DNA of 64,000 nucleotides from Knoxdaviesia capensis (Eukaryota > Ascomycota > Sordariomycetes > Microascales > Gondwanamycetaceae), in the NCBI GenBank assembly GCA_001510575.1, contig LNGK01000005.1, positions 2,177,234 through 2,241,233 of the forward strand, given 5' to 3'. Positions 23,644 through 33,204 of the stretch are shown piece after piece. Each line of letters begins with the position of its first letter. Within the stretch, counting starts at the first letter, position 1. The notes below the pieces were generated by a model. That model saw only the letters and a list, made by a program, of their open reading frames with translations. It was not told the DNA's origin and ran no database searches. The translations under genes and the position numbers were made by a program.

Positions 23644-25439
23644 ATGGACGACAAGCTGGACACCAAGATCAGCACCTATGAGGACAAGGTAAGCATTGGA
23701 CACGGGCTTGGCACCGGTCTAGTCTTGGGAATTGAATCTCCTGTGCTAACATGCTCGTTTTCCCCCATTCAATAGAAGGAGCCTGTTGTGACCAAGGAGG
23801 TCCAGGGCAACGAGGCCTTCCAGGAGGCCATGTTGCTCGACCCCCCGAGTGCTTGGTGCAAGGCCCAGATCCTGGTGTACATCTTCTCTCTCGTCGGTTT
23901 CTTCTGCTCCACCATGAACGGATATGACGGCTCTCTCATCAACAACCTGCTCCAGAACCCCTGGTTCCGGGAGGAGTACGGCGTCGGAAACAGCGGTATC
24001 TGGGCTGGTATCGTTGCCTCGATCTACCAGATCGGAGGTGTCGCTGCCCTTCCCTTCGTCGGTCCCACCATTGACGGCCTCGGCCGTCGCCGCGGTATGA
24101 TTGTCGGTGCCGTCCTCATCATTGTCGGAACCGTTATCCAGGGTCTCTCGCACGGCTCGGCGCAGTTCATGGGCGGTCGTTTCCTCCTCGGTTTTGGTGT
24201 GTCGATTGCCGCCTCCGCCGGTCCTATGTACGTCATCGAGCTCAACCACCCCGCCTACCGCGGCCGTGTCGGCGCCATGTACAACACCCTCTGGTTCTCC
24301 GGTGCCATCATCGCTGCTGGTGCCGCCCGCGGTGGTCTTAACACCGGAGGCGACTACTCGTGGCAGCTGATCACCTGGCTCCAGGCCCTCTTCTCCGGCA
24401 TCATCGTCCTGACCGCGTGGTGGCTCCCTGAGTCGCCCCGTTGGTTGTATGTGCACAACAAGCACGAGGAGGCCAAGCGCGTGCTCACCACCTACCACGG
24501 CCGCGGTAACCCGGATTCGCCGTGGGTCACCCTGCAGCTCCGCGAGTACGAGGAGATGCTGAACATGGACGGTGCCGATAAGCGCTGGTGGGATTACCGC
24601 GCGCTCTTCCGCGACCGCAGCGCCGTGTACCGTCTCGCCTGCAACGTCACCGTGTCGATCTTCGGCCAGTGGGCTGGAAACGCCGTGCTCTCTTACTTCC
24701 TTGGATCCGTGCTCGACACCGCCGGCTACACTGGCACCATTGAGCAGGCCAACATCACTCTGATTAACAACTGCCAGCAGTTCGCTTGGGCCATTCTCGG
24801 AGCCACCCTCGTTGACAAGATCGGCCGTCGCCCCCTGCTTCTGTTCTCGTTCAGCGCCTGCACGGTCGTGTGGCTGGGCATGACCATCGCCTCGTCGCAG
24901 TTCGCGTCTTCGCTCACCGGCTACACCGACGACGGCAAGGCCATCTACAGCAACACCACTGCCTCCAAGGCTGCTCTTGGCATGATCTTCATCTTCGGTG
25001 CCGTGTACTCCTTTGGTATCACTCCGCTCCAGGCTCTGTACCCCGTCGAGGTTCTCTCGTTCGAGCAGCGTGCCAAGGGTATGGCCTTCTCCAACTTGGC
25101 TGTCAACGCCGCTGGTCTGCTTAACCAGTTCGCCTGGCCCGTGTCCATGGAGAAGATTGGCTGGAAGACCTACATCATCTTCACTGCCTGGGATCTTGTC
25201 CAGGTCACTGTTGTGTACTTCTTCATCCCCGAGACCAAGGGACGCACTGTAAGCTTTTCTCCTCTTCTCCATATATACACAGCCGTACAACAGATTGCTA
25301 ACATGTTTCTCTCTTCCCACAACAGCTTGAGGAACTCGACGAGATCTTCACCGCCCCCAACCCGGTCAAGGAGTCGATTCGCAAGCGCACTGTTGCTGTC
25401 ACCAGCGGAGGCAACGTTGTCACCGTTGAGAAGGTGTAA
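23644..25439 (+). CDS. MFS sugar transporter (hexose/lactose permease-like)
   Basis: Exons 23644-23688, 23776-25248 and 25326-25439 give 543 residues. The protein has the sugar-porter signatures in order: GYDGS (64-68) in the first membrane helix, DGLGRRRG (from 115) in the loop between helices 2 and 3, PESPRWL (from 233) after helix 6, DKIGRRP in the second half, and PETKGRTLEELDEIF from 500, spanning the last splice junction. About twelve hydrophobic segments are visible. It should import a mono- or disaccharide by proton symport at the plasma membrane. The HNKHEEAKRVLTTYHG stretch resembles fungal 'lactose permease-like' transporters, but substrate cannot be deduced. The first exon encodes only the cytosolic N-terminus. 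The coding GC3 is very high, suggesting strong expression. Confidence 0.93.
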
Positions 25440-27602
25440 ATCACTCCTCTTCAACGGCCAAAACACTATAGGACACAAAAAAAGCAATGATTATTATAAT
25501 TTAATACCCCCCCCCATCCAAATCCACAGTGGTGGAAGAAACGATTGATTGGTTTGATTTCCCTTGCGCGGCACCCCATCGAAAACAGTATGGCAAGACG
25601 TATGTTGTGTATATCTTTGTCACACAGGCCGGAAAGGAGAATTTATTTGCTTCATCAGGATTTCCAACTCCAGAAGATCATCGTGTTGTATATAGCCTAT
25701 ATATACTTTGATTCTTTCTTTTACGTTGAACTTCCTCTCTATATGGCGGGCTCCTCCTTGTTTTTAAGGACTCTGGCCATGGTTTCCATTTGTTTAATTC
25801 TAAATTGCGAGGGAGGCGTCTTCCTCGCACCTAATTGATCAAGTTTCTCTCCGTGGAGTTACCTACCTGGACGTTGCTTTCGTGTTGTAGTCTTTCGTTG
25901 ATATAACTATCTGAATAACTGCAGATACATGGCGATCGGAGCTCCGAAGAGAGGTGAAAACTATTTCGCTGTAGGTGTTACGCGGAATTCTATCCGTAGG
26001 AGGCCGTATTTGGTTGCCATTAGTGAGATGGTGATATGTCAAAGGAGAAAGCCTTGAAGATGGAGAATATCAGTTCGGTGTGCGGCGAACGAAGAGGCTT
26101 GATACCTGAGGCTATCACGTTCGGCCAGGGGCGGGAGGGAACGGGTTATGCTGGATCATGATTCGGTACCAAGGTACTGGATTGGGTTGGAAACAAACGA
26201 AGCAAAAAGAGAATAAAATCAAAAGAGTAATACAAAAATAAAACGCTTCGACCACCTGTCCATCTGTGCCGTGATGGATGGAATCTTGGAGGAACAGAAA
26301 ATCCGGGTGGGCTCAGACCACAGGCCACTAACGCCGAAGACTCCGATACGAACATCTGTTTTTTCTTTTTTTCTTTTTTTCTTATTCTTTTTCTTATTCT
26401 TTTTTTTCTATTTTCTTTTTCTTTTTCTTTTTTTTCTATCTTCTTTTCTTTTCTTTTCTTTTCTTTGACCTTTTTCTTTTTCGGTTCGGTTGCATATACC
26501 TCTTAGGTGCATGTGTGCCTCTGGCTCCGATAGATGCATCTGGCAGTCGCTCAGTCACCTGCTCCTGCTCCTGAAGTCACGCTGTGCGCTTTTGGCCTCC
26601 TGCAGAAGGAACGAACTACTCACACCAGGCAAGAGTTACATCGCGGGTTGTGAAGATCATTGGGGGACCATCACCCGTTGTCCCTGTCACTTTCCCCCCT
26701 CTCCCCGGAGGCTCTTTCTTTTTCCAGGCCACACGTAATTTTTTTTCGGGGGAGCGCTTACGCTAATTTACCCCGGATCCATTTCCCCAAGACTGGCCCC
26801 CTCTCCCTAAATGACTTTTTTCACTGGCCACACCACCCATAAACGTTTCATTAAATCCCTTGCCTCCCAATTCCCCAGATTCTGCCTCTTTTGGCTGGCT
26901 TTTCCTCCGTTCTTCCTTCTCTCTCCGCACTATCTACAAACAATTTTTTTTTTGCCTTTCGCGTCTCCCCTCTTTTTTTTCCCTTCTTTTTCCCCTTTTT
27001 CTTCTTCTTCCTTTCGCTTCCTTTCGCCTCCTTTTCTTCCTCTTCATCTCTCCTATCATGATCATTCACTGAACGGCTCACTTATCGCCAGTCTGCCGTT
27101 GCTCTTCTGCCTACCAGAATCAACCCAATCATATCTGGGCTTTCTCGCTTCATCTTCCCCACACTCGATCCAGCCGTGGCTCGTTTGTCGATACATCATC
27201 TTTCCTTTTTTTTCTTCTTTTTTTTTTTTTCGTCCTATGACAGCCTCACATGCATCAGGCTGCATCAGCCGTGTCTGTGTCTCGATTGCCTTGTCGTCGC
27301 ATCTCCAGCCTTGGCTGCAAGCCACATCTTTACTAATCTTAGTCACTTATACTTGAGCGAATCTACCCCTTCTTATCTTGGGGTCAATGTGCCCTTCTGA
27401 TCTCGGCCGTCTCTTGCCATTGAACGCGGCCGGTTGTTGTTGCATGTAAATCCCCAGAAGCTCTTCCTGTTCGCTGTTCTCTCTGCATCGATCTGCACAG
27501 TCCATAGTACGGCCCCAGGGAAAATACCACTTACATATTCACGCCGCCCACTTCTTCTCGTACATAATAAGAAGGGAGAAAGACACACCACAGTCGGCAG
27601 CC
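25440..27602. other. Intergenic; long pyrimidine-rich leader of the Zn2Cys6 gene
   Basis: The first part is the 3' flank of the transporter. From about 26.36 kb to the start codon at 27603 the plus strand is strongly C/T-rich with repeated T runs, typical of a fungal promoter and 5' leader. No open frame shows a family motif. Confidence 0.5.
26359..26480. repeat. T-rich polypyrimidine tract, (CTTTT)n-like
   Basis: Over 120 bp of T and C with almost no purines, containing TTTTC, TTATTC and CTTTT iterations. It could act as a poly(dT) promoter element or be simple-sequence DNA. Confidence 0.8.
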
Positions 27603-30079
27603 ATGTTTCTCACATGTAAGCATTTTGCACTCTCTTTTTGGCCTCGTTTGGCCTCAGCACCCCCTCGCCTGCCACCCACCCGGTTATGATATCATCCTAA
27701 CATGCTATTCCTTGCCTGGCCAACTCAGTCCAGAGCGTCCAAAACTACCACGGATCGGGAGATTCCGCCACTCCGTCTGCCTCGTCAAAGCCCCAAAAGA
27801 GCCTTCATGCGTGTGTCGAGTGTAAACGGCGCAAGATCCGTTGCGATGGAAAGAAGCCCTGCCACCAGTGCCTCTCCGGCCGCTCGAATCGGCCGTGTGT
27901 GTACGATGCTCACCGCCAAAGAGTCATCCCTTCTAAAAAGTAAGCCCGGTCTGTTTTGTGAGAGCCCTTCTCCTTCTCTGAAAGGGTTCTCTCTGCCACG
28001 TAATACCTCCCTCCACCTTCGATTTTTGTTTCTGACTAGACAACCACCCTGCACTACAGAACCCTTGAAGCTCTCTCTCGAAGCTTAGAGGAATGCCGGA
28101 CCGTCCTAAGACGGCTCTTCCCTACCCAGAACATCTCCACTCTCGTCCCATTATCACGACAGCAGCTCCGCGAACTCATGGACCAAATAGAGCCCATCAC
28201 CCCTTCCGCCATCTTAGAAGCGTCTCCCCCAATTACCAATACCGACCAGCCGTCAGGCCTCGAACAGATCCCCACACAGGACTCCGAATGGGACGAAGAA
28301 CGTCGAAACCGGGACCCCTTGCCCTCCGAGGCCGACGACGTCAACGCCCTCTCCCTGCCCATTGACCGTCAGGCGTCATACCTCGGTGCCTCTTCGATAA
28401 AGGCCGCCCTGGTAGTCATGGTGAAGCTCAATCCACATCTTCGGTCATCGTTGAGCCAACCTCTTTCCCGGCGGCCCGTCGGAGCCTCCCAACAACAGCA
28501 ACTGGAGATGGCTCTATCTCAACCACCCCTACAGTCGTTCCACACCATCCAGTCAGAACATAGTCCGGTGTCTTGGAGCTGGAAGGGCCAGACACTCGTG
28601 GATGCATACTTTAAGAGAATGCACATATTCACGCCTATGCTGAACGAAGCGTCGTTCCGGGCTGATTATCTGAAGTCAGAGCGCGCGGATTCTGCTTGGC
28701 TCGGCTTGCTGCATATGGTGTTTGCCATTGGCAGTATAATGGCCACACCGTCAAACGACTTTGCCCACACCAAGCACTATAAGCAGGCGTTAGAGTATCT
28801 GCATCTCAGTGCTTTCGGCAGCAGCCACATTGAGACTGTGCAAGCGTTCGCCCTCCTTGGAGGCCATTACCTCCACTATGTCAATCGGCCCAACATGGCA
28901 AACTCCATCCTCGGCGGTACGCTACGCATGGCAACCGCATTGGGCCTGCACCGCGAAATCCCTACTCCGCCGGGACAAGATGTCGCCGTTTCTGAAACCC
29001 GGCGCCGGACCTGGTGGTCTCTGTTTTGCCTGGAGACCTGGGCGACGACGACTATGGGCCGGCCGTCGCTCGGCCGGAATAGTCCTGCCATTAACATCCA
29101 ACCGCCAAAACTTAACACTCTTCCGGTAAGTCATGCATAACGCTTCCTGGTCTGTTAAAGAGGTAGACCTAACCAAATTGCCCATGTGTAGGAAGATCAC
29201 GATTCGGCCCAGCACGCTGGAATCATGCCGCTACTCGAAAACATAGAGTTCTGCAGAATTGCCACGCAGATCCAAGATATCCTCGCGGTATCGCCCCTCC
29301 TCAAGACCGACGACCGCGAGCACCTTGATGGACTACTGGTGGAATGGTTCGACAACCTTCCATGGATGTTGCGTTCGACCGAGCCTTGCGACGAATCCCT
29401 GATTCTTCCGCGATGCATCATGAAATGGCGCTACTGGAACTTGAGAATGCTGCTGTACCGTCCAGTATTGCTACTGTTAGCTGTCGGACCGCATCGGTCA
29501 ACGGCACCTGCTCCAAATACTACCGAAGTCGCGGCCGTTGAAATTTGTCAACAGATTGCGAAAGAAACGATCGACAACATTTCGAGCCATTGGATGCGAG
29601 ACCAAATGTCCGGATGGAATGCGGTGTGGTTCCTGTACCAGGCAGTTATGATTCCCCTGGTTAGCACGCTGTGGCAGCCTAGACATGCCTCGGCTCGAGA
29701 ATGGCGACGCCAGATAGAAACGGCCATTGGGCTGTTTGAGGCGATGGAAGACTGGTCGTTTACCGCGCGCCGCAGTCGCGACGTGGTGGTACGCATCTTC
29801 GACGTCGCGTCACAGGTGTCCACTGCGGCTGGAACCCCGTCGGCCTCGACATCGTCAGGTATGCACTCTGCGGCCACCGATCAGGCCGAAAACAATATTC
29901 CACAGGGTGACACTGCCATGAAAGGGGAGTACTCCATGCCGCCCGATTATCAGGGCCAGGGCCAGCCCCTCCAGGACGGCACGGATATCTCCCCATCGTC
30001 GTTTGCCATTGACGACATGCTGAACCTGCTTGATGACGATTGGATCTGGGAAGACGTGAACCAAACCACTTGGAGCTAG
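27603..30079 (+). CDS. Zn2Cys6 transcription factor with fungal_trans domain
   Basis: Proposed exons 27603-27615, 27729-27939, 28060-29125 and 29192-30079 give 725 residues. The zinc cluster has Cys33, 36, 43, 49, 52 and 61 (C-x2-C-x6-C-x5-C-x2-C-x8-C). The linker following it, TLEALSRSLEECRTVLRRLF, looks like the coiled-coil dimerisation stretch. The fungal_trans (PF04082-like) region starts near residue 255 (VDAYFKRMHIFTPMLNEASF) and includes HYLHYVNRPNMANSI and ATALGLHRE. The C-terminus is acidic and aromatic (IDDMLNLLDDDWIWEDV), a plausible activation segment. In exon 3 I prefer the acceptor at 28059 over one at 28038 because it restores KKTLEAL. The 13-nt first exon is the least certain part. 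The sugar transporter lies upstream in the same orientation, so sugar-responsive regulation is possible but unproven. Confidence 0.85.
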
Positions 30080-30984
30080 TTCGCGTCAGACCTTTCGCTG
30101 GACGTGCCGTGGGGCTTTCCATGGTTGGTGCGTGCGTGGCCGAGCAAAAAAAGCGGAGGGTTTGCGGGCGGTTATGCAGGTACCGCGCGTGGACACGCGG
30201 GAAAATGGTGTGCCACAGATCGGATGTGGCGTGTTGTGGTAGTATTGTTGCGTTATGTGATACGAATAACTTATGACTGGTGATGAATTTTGATCTCCTT
30301 GGAAATCTGAGTGTATTTCATAGTAAAGAGTTCAGTTGGAAACGTCGGGGGGTTTTTTTTTTTTTTCGGACATACTCTCTTGGCTTGTGAGATGCACCTT
30401 GTCGTGACTGGGTCGTTTGCTGGAACTGGAAAGACACCTTGGCTGGAGGTTCTCGTATTGTCTTCGGGGCAGGCAATCCGGGGGGTTAATTCGTCACCGT
30501 GAACCAGTGTCCCCTTGCTAGCCAAACGGTCTTCACAGTGAAATGGGGGAAGATGAGGGCCAGGCAAAAGCAGGAGTGGACATTTATGTCCTCCGATGAA
30601 GGTTACAGTCAAAGTTTATGCTTACATGCGTAAGGTCGGAGAAGTGGGCTTGGAAGGCCTGGAGAAAAGCAGAAGGTCGGATAGGAAGTGAAGACTCTTA
30701 AGGGAAGAAAAAGGAACCGGCGGACAATTCCCTCTCCTCAGATTGAGTATGTGAGTGTATATACGTACATACCTCCGGGGATGTATATATGTAGAGTGCG
30801 ATCACTGATCGGGTCCTTTGGGCCGTCTGGCCATTCTTTCTTGACTGTGAAATGTTAGATAGTCCTGCCAATTTGGAAACATCTGGAAGCAGTATCATGT
30901 CTCCGCGATACCGGTTTCCTTGAACCGCTAGCACTGGGAATTACGAAGTCGTCAAGCGCGCATGACATGATATCGCGAAGAGGG
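30080..30984. other. Intergenic between the regulator and the protease pseudogene
   Basis: No gene is seen. A T run of about 15 lies at 30352-30366. The right end merges into the decayed protease, so lost upstream exons of that gene may once have lain here; none can be recognised. Confidence 0.45.
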
Positions 30985-32437
30985 AGAAAGCCCCTTTGCG
31001 GACCCCAGGCCGCCGCGGTGGCTGCACTGCCCAGCTCAATCGGGAGAAAACCTGAACGCCTTGGGTGCCCGCAACATTCTGTACTACACCGACGAGAACC
31101 CATGCCGTTCTGTACACCAGCAGCGACCAGAGCCAGTCTGCTCTGATCGAGGCCCGCTCCGGCAGGGCCGTCATCGAGGCTGTCTAGAAGGGTGCCGTTG
31201 TCACCGCCGATTTCTCTGCCGGCCCCTCCGACGTCGTCGGTCTGCCGCGTATGTCTCCGAGCTTGCCCAGTGTGTTCACTTCGTGGGGTGGTCTGTACGA
31301 CCTCAAGATGAAGCCTGACATTGCTGCCCCCCGCGGTACCATCTGGAGCACGTACCCCACCAACTCGTATGCCATCCTCTCCGGTGCCAGCATGGCTTGC
31401 CCTTATGTTGCCGGTGTGGCTCCCGATGAAGACTCCCCGTATCTGAGTCTTCACCAAGCTAGAGCCCGTGTCTATGGTGCCTAAGGCTACTATGCCTAGC
31501 AAGGTCATTCTGTGCCCTGGTCGCACGGCCACTATCACGTAAGTTGACTCGCAGTACATACGCGAGGCTCCTATCATCCTCAGAATACCAACTCCTCAAC
31601 AGTACCAAGTTCGAGGTCCCCGAGGGACTGAACTCCACCATCCTCCCTCTGTACAGTGGAAAGATCGTCATCTCCGGTCACTACTAGAAAGGCGACTGAC
31701 AGCCACGAGAAGCCCAAGTGAGCATCCCTCTCCCCGCTTACAGCACCTCAAACCTCTCACATGCTGCTTTAATATTGTTACATTACTATCTGTGTAACCC
31801 CTATGTTCTTAACAGCTGGACCAACAAGCTTTGGGATGAGTGACCAGTATGACTGGTGCCTCCTGACCGTCCAACTGAAGTGGGGAACCCGCGAGCTCCG
31901 CTGGGATGTAAGTCAAACCACACTCCGTACCGGATAGAGATGAACGCATACTAACCAACCGTCCGCGGTATAGCTGTATGAGACCGGATAGAAGGAGACC
32001 AGTTGGCCGTATCCCCCCCCCCCCCCCCCCGTGCTCGGAGAAAACGGCTACCTGGGCACCGCGGCTACGTGGATTGATTCCAGTAGCGAGTACTTCAGCG
32101 TCTACGGCGGCGATGACCCGAACGACACCCTTAGCTTCCCGATGACCGAGATGACCCGCAACGGTATTCTCACTGCCTGCCGCCACACATCTATGTAGTT
32201 TAGCATGCTAGGCAACGGCAGCCAGATCGAGCCTGGCAACTTCACGTACGTACACATTTATCTCAACTTCAGTACTGTATGTAAAGTTTCTAACCTGTTT
32301 TTCTTGTTTCAAGCATGCGTGTGGCTGCCCTCAAGCCGTTTGGCGCCCGTGACCTGTCTGCCGACTGGAGCATCTACGACATCCCCGATGTCGAGATCCA
32401 GGGCAAGCACGGCAAGTCCCCCAACGGAGGTGGCTAA
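30985..32437 (+). pseudogene. Decayed subtilisin-like serine protease (Vpr-like), C-terminal part only
   Basis: Pieces in order match a fungal secreted subtilase. A PA-domain fragment (LNALGARNILYYTDENP) runs to about 31100. The strand around the catalytic Ser follows (WGGLYDLKMKPDIAAP, then SYAILSGASMACPYVAGVA, Ser codon 31389). Then come beta-sandwich pieces (PGRTATIT; LYSGKIVIS near 31650; VQLKWGTRELRWD near 31880), and a final exon with VAALKPFGARDLSADWSIYD near 32320-32370. GT...AG introns can still be traced at about 31539-31602, 31911-31973 and 32246-32313. In-frame TAG codons occur at 31195, 31685, 31989 and 32196, plus at least one frame change near 31098 and loss of the segment after the active-site Ser. 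The prodomain and the catalytic Asp and His region are absent. All four stops read as CAG codons changed to TAG, as expected of RIP-type CpA to TpA mutation. No functional protease can be made. Confidence 0.85.
32013..32030. repeat. C18 homopolymer inside the pseudogene
   Basis: Eighteen consecutive C lie between two protease remnants. It may be a real expansion or an assembly/sequencing artefact. Confidence 0.85.
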
Positions 32438-32792
32438 ACAGCTAAACCGTTGGATGAGGACTAGGAATGAAGAAAAAAAAAAGTGACGATATAGTGGATT
32501 AGAGCGGTGGAGACGATGGTGGATGGGAATGTTCTGTGATGCCAGTGCCCATGGATGTTCATAGCCGCCGTCACTTTTTTTATGTTGGTTGTACATACTT
32601 TTTGGTGTTTCATTTGTTCTATCCGGTTCTGTGTTCTTCCTGTCATGGTCTGGAGTTGTTAGAAGATATAACGAAATATATGAAACCATCACGTTTCGGT
32701 TAACGAAGCGAGACTCCAGCGGCGACTTGATGAATATCCTACAAACAAGCCTCCGCAGGATCATTCATTTCAATGTGAACTCGTATCTTGTA
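32438..32792. other. Spacer between pseudogene and MITE
   Basis: About 355 bp with no feature I can name. It ends in the TA dinucleotide that forms the left target duplication of the MITE. Confidence 0.5.
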
Positions 32793-33202
32793 CTCGTGCC
32801 ACGCCCCACTTTGATGGTCCCTCTACGAGCGCACCATCTAAAGATGGTGCTCATCAGCAATGTTGCCAATGCACCAATGTTGCCAATACACCAAAATTAT
32901 TAAAATACCCCTCTCCAACTATCACCACATTCGAAAATAATTTTTATCTTATTCTCTAAAAATCCTATTGACTTTATCTACTAAACGTCGACTCTAAGAG
33001 GCTATACGCTTCTATTTAGCTAACCCTTAAATATCTATCTCGTAAGTTACGCGAGATTTCGCTGTTATGGTGATAGTAGAATAAGGGGTTTTTAGTAACA
33101 TTGGAGCATTAGCAACATTGGTGAGTTGGCAACATTGCTGATGAGCACCATCTTTAGATGGTGCCCTCGTAGAGGGACCATCAAAGTGGGGCGTGGCACG
33201 AG
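32793..33202. mobile_element. 410-bp MITE with long terminal inverted repeats and TA target duplication
   Basis: The left end (CTCGTGCCACGCCCCACTTT at 32793) is repeated in inverted form at the right end, to 33202. Over the first 88 bp the two arms differ at only three positions, and weaker similarity continues to about 130 bp, so the element can fold almost entirely on itself. Both sides carry TA (32791-32792 and 33203-33204), the duplication typical of Tc1/mariner/pogo-class insertion. The middle is AT-rich and has no open frame for a transposase, so it is non-autonomous. The high arm identity suggests a fairly recent insertion or constrained arms. Confidence 0.92.
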
Positions 33203-33204
33203 TA

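Noticed and set aside
23746..25320. Long minus-strand open frame of about 524 codons
   Set aside because: It is antisense to the sugar transporter exons and arises from their strong GC3 bias; no domain features of its own.
30855..31577. Minus-strand open frame of about 240 codons
   Set aside because: It overlaps the protease pseudogene in antisense; the subtilase signatures are on the plus strand.
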